Both the position numbers and the translations under genes were made by a program. The notes beneath the pieces are model-generated. The model did no database searches and was not told the DNA's origin. It saw nothing but the letters and a program-made list of their open reading frames with translations. 64,000 nt of DNA from JBBIIC01 sp037446725 (lineage in GTDB: Bacteria; Actinomycetota; Coriobacteriia; Anaerosomatales; SLCP01), in NCBI GenBank assembly GCA_037446725.1, contig JBBIIC010000007.1, positions 1 to 64,000 on the forward strand, given 5' to 3'. Positions 61,913 to 64,000 of the stretch are shown here, one piece after another; within the stretch, counting starts at the first letter, position 1; each line of letters starts with the position of its first letter.

Positions 61913-63073
61913 GTGTACGAGCTTGTGACCGAGAACCTGCAGGTCAAGGTCTGGGGCACCGACATCGACGAAGGTGCGCTCGAGCAGGCGCGCAACCTCG
62001 CCCGGTTGCCGTTCGCCGTCCGCCACGTCGCGCTCATGCCCGACGCGCACGTGGGATACGGCATGCCGATCGGCGGCGTACTTGCGACTCTCGGCCAGGT
62101 CATCCCGCATGCGGTCGGGCTCGATATCGGCTGCGGCGTGCGGGCCTGGAGCACGAACGTCCCGCTCGCCGAGTTCTCGGGCGTACGCGATTCGGTCCTC
62201 AACGACGTTCAGCGCTCGGTACCCACCGGTTTCGAGTGGCACCACGTCAGCCAGACCGACCGCACCGCACTCTTCGACGACGTGCCCGACGTGCCCGTGC
62301 TGCAGGCGGAGGTGCACAAGGCGGTGCGACAGGTCGGGACGCTCGGCGGGGGGAACCACTTCATCGAGGCGCAGGTCGACCCGGAGGGCATCGTGTGGAT
62401 GATGGTGCACTCGGGAAGCCGCAACCTCGGCAAGCAGATGGCCGAGTACTACGATCGCCGTGCGCGCGAGGAGAACCGCGCGTCGGGCTCTCCCGTGCCG
62501 CCGGAGTGGGGGCTCGCGCACCTGGCAACGGAGTCAGAGCTCGGCGCCGAGTACCTCGAGGTCATGCGGTTCTGCCTGCGCTTCGCGCGCGAAAACCGCC
62601 GGCTCATGGCTGAGACGGCGCGCGCGGCGATCGAGCGGCGTCTGCCGGGCGTCGTCCCCGCACCCGATATCGACATCCACCACAACTACGCGGCCGCCGA
62701 GGAGCACTTCGGCGAGCGTGTGATCGTGCACCGCAAGGGCGCCGTGCGGGCCGAGGGCACCGTGATCGTCCCCGGCTCGATGGGGACCGCGTCCTACATG
62801 TGCCGGGGGCTCGCCAACCCGGAGTCATTCGTCTCCTGCAGCCACGGCGCCGGTCGCGTGATGGGTCGCAAGGCGGCGATGCGCGCCTTCCCGCGCGAGC
62901 AGGTCATGCGCGAACTCGAAGAGGCCGGCGTGCGGCTGTTCAAGGCCAAGAAACACGACCTGGCCGAGGAGGCGCCCGCCGCCTACAAGGACATCGAAGA
63001 TGTGATGCGCTATCAGGGCGATCTCGTCGAGCCGCTTTTCCGCCTCACTCCGATAGGTGTCATCAAGGGGTAG
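61913..63073 (+). CDS. rtcB: RNA-splicing ligase RtcB
   Basis: GTP- and manganese-dependent RNA 3'-phosphate ligase, used in RNA repair. The protein of about 386 residues has ALMPDAHVGYGMPIGGV, GLDIGCGVRA with the metal Cys, GGGNHFIE, HSGSRNLGKQ and SCSHGAGRVMGR, whose His is guanylylated. Two starts compete: GTG 61913 has GGAGG five bases upstream, while ATG 61901 has no ribosome site because that ATG overlaps the GGAGG itself. I prefer GTG. Confidence 0.95.
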   Translation: MYELVTENLQVKVWGTDIDEGALEQARNLARLPFAVRHVALMPDAHVGYGMPIGGVLATLGQVIPHAVGLDIGCGVRAWSTNVPLAEFSGVRDSVLNDVQRSVPTGFEWHHVSQTDRTALFDDVPDVPVLQAEVHKAVRQVGTLGGGNHFIEAQVDPEGIVWMMVHSGSRNLGKQMAEYYDRRAREENRASGSPVPPEWGLAHLATESELGAEYLEVMRFCLRFARENRRLMAETARAAIERRLPGVVPAPDIDIHHNYAAAEEHFGERVIVHRKGAVRAEGTVIVPGSMGTASYMCRGLANPESFVSCSHGAGRVMGRKAAMRAFPREQVMRELEEAGVRLFKAKKHDLAEEAPAAYKDIEDVMRYQGDLVEPLFRLTPIGVIKG

Positions 63074-63115
63074 GCGGAAGGCCCGAACCGCCAGCGGGGT
63101 CGGAATCGCGGGTCG

Positions 63116-64000
63116 ATGGTGCTACGGTTGTTCCGGTCACTGCTGACGGAGCCGATGCCGATGCGTGCGTCCTACGAATCGTTGCGCGAGTTCATGCACC
63201 GGAGAGGCCACCTCTCCGCGGTGGTGCTCGTGGCAGTCGCTACGGTAGCCTCCATGCCCTTCCGCCCCTATCTCGACAGCCGACACTGGGGTTGGCCGTA
63301 CCTTCTGATCGTGGGCTCGGTGGCGGGCACCGCCGGCATGTCCGCAGCGCTGTTCGCGGCGGTTCTCTCGTTCCTTGTGTGGAACTTCTTCTTCATCCCG
63401 CCGTACCACACCCTCATCGTCGCCGACCCGCAGGACCTCGTTCAGCTGCTCGTCTACCTCGCTGTTGCGACGGCAGTCGGCCTCCAGACGGGCCGGCTGC
63501 GCGAGCGGGAGGCCGCCGCGATACGCGAGGAGCGGCACGCCGGGGCACTCGCGCGCCTGTCGGCCGGACTCGTCTCCGGCGGCACCCTCGGCGACATCGC
63601 GTCGCTCGCCGATACCGAGATAACGTCGGTGCTGCCGGGCGCGACCTCGGTTGTGTGGGTCCAGGGCGCCTCGGGTGCGCTGCGGGCGGCGGCAGGGGAC
63701 ATGCCCGCACCGCCCGGCCCGGTAGTGGCCTCTCGGGATCGCAATGTCGCGTACGGGCTGCCCGAGCGTCCATCCGGAGTCACACCACCGGATCCCTGGC
63801 CGGCAGCGAGCGATGAGGATGCGGCAGGCTCCGTCGTCGTGCCCCTGCGCTCCGCACGGGGAAGCGAGGGCGTGCTCGAGATCAGGCTCGCGGAGGGCGT
63901 CCAGCTAGCAGCCGAGCAGGCCGCGTTCGTGGTCTCCACCGCCCACCTGCTGGCCGCGTTTCTCGAGGCGCGCAACCTGGCGAAGGTGGCCAACTCCGCC
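63116..64000 (+). CDS. DUF4118 (KdpD-like) sensor protein, 3' truncated
   Basis: Open frame that runs off the right edge after 295 codons. Hydrophobic helices at about 35-130 form a DUF4118 domain with SFLVWNFFFIPPYHTLIVAD, the hallmark of the KdpD membrane part. A GAF-like domain follows (about 150-290). A histidine kinase domain would be expected beyond the window. The KdpD N-terminal Usp/P-loop region is absent, so it is not KdpD itself. ATG 63116, 63155 and 63161 are all possible starts. Confidence 0.78.
   Translation, partial: MVLRLFRSLLTEPMPMRASYESLREFMHRRGHLSAVVLVAVATVASMPFRPYLDSRHWGWPYLLIVGSVAGTAGMSAALFAAVLSFLVWNFFFIPPYHTLIVADPQDLVQLLVYLAVATAVGLQTGRLREREAAAIREERHAGALARLSAGLVSGGTLGDIASLADTEITSVLPGATSVVWVQGASGALRAAAGDMPAPPGPVVASRDRNVAYGLPERPSGVTPPDPWPAASDEDAAGSVVVPLRSARGSEGVLEIRLAEGVQLAAEQAAFVVSTAHLLAAFLEARNLAKVANSA

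Overview
The window is about 64 kb of high-GC bacterial chromosome, densely packed with short intergenic gaps. It most likely comes from an actinomycete-phylum bacterium. The best marker is the dnaK-grpE-dnaJ-hspR-clpB block, with a HAIR-like HspR operator in the dnaK promoter. Starts are often GTG or TTG and coding strands are GC-rich. The lifestyle looks anaerobic or hydrogen-linked: [NiFe]-hydrogenase maturation genes, nickel uptake, an [FeFe]-hydrogenase-like sensor, ferredoxin and AmrS are present. An uncultured Coriobacteriia-like lineage would fit, but that is inference.

Layout. 1-1.8 kb: end of aspartate kinase and asd. 1.85-6.4 kb: an OmpR-type two-component system, a QueT-type S component, and a ferredoxin/[FeFe]-hydrogenase-like/GGDEF fusion. 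6.4-13.6 kb: AmrS, a DsbA-like oxidoreductase, a glycosyltransferase, TauE/SafE, GNAT, a LytS/LytT pair and a phosphodiesterase. 13.6-15.05 kb: a decayed IS256-family element. 15.2-20.6 kb: two successive Usp/DUF485/sodium-solute-symporter modules. 20.7-32.2 kb: pgi, an EamA exporter, hypE-D-C-F, a zinc-ribbon/HEPN-like protein and nikMN on the minus strand, then nikR-nikQ-nikO on the plus strand. 32.2-37.3 kb: a minus-strand operon with thioredoxin, thioredoxin reductase, a PIN-TM-TPR protein and a large exported membrane protein. 37.5-39.8 kb: lon.

39.9-46.5 kb is the most interesting stretch. Two LPFTG-anchored surface proteins each sit behind a paralogous structured RNA leader and in front of a matching 3' hairpin/terminator. 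They are followed by a secreted HEXXH protein whose 5' leader looks like a cyclic-di-GMP-I riboswitch, and by a sortase. The arrangement recalls the Clostridioides difficile circuit in which c-di-GMP riboswitches oppositely control a Pro-Pro endopeptidase and its sortase-anchored substrates. The hydrogenase-like diguanylate cyclase at 4.6 kb could be one c-di-GMP source.

46.5-64 kb: a sugar epimerase, a UDG-like protein, a ferredoxin, the heat-shock block, an apparently leaderless XRE-MNT/HepT pair, hsp20, an OFA-type transporter, a hybrid histidine kinase with two single-domain response regulators, a GerW/YtfJ-type protein, rtcB, and the start of a DUF4118 (KdpD-like) sensor that runs off the end. 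No tRNA, rRNA or CRISPR array was seen.
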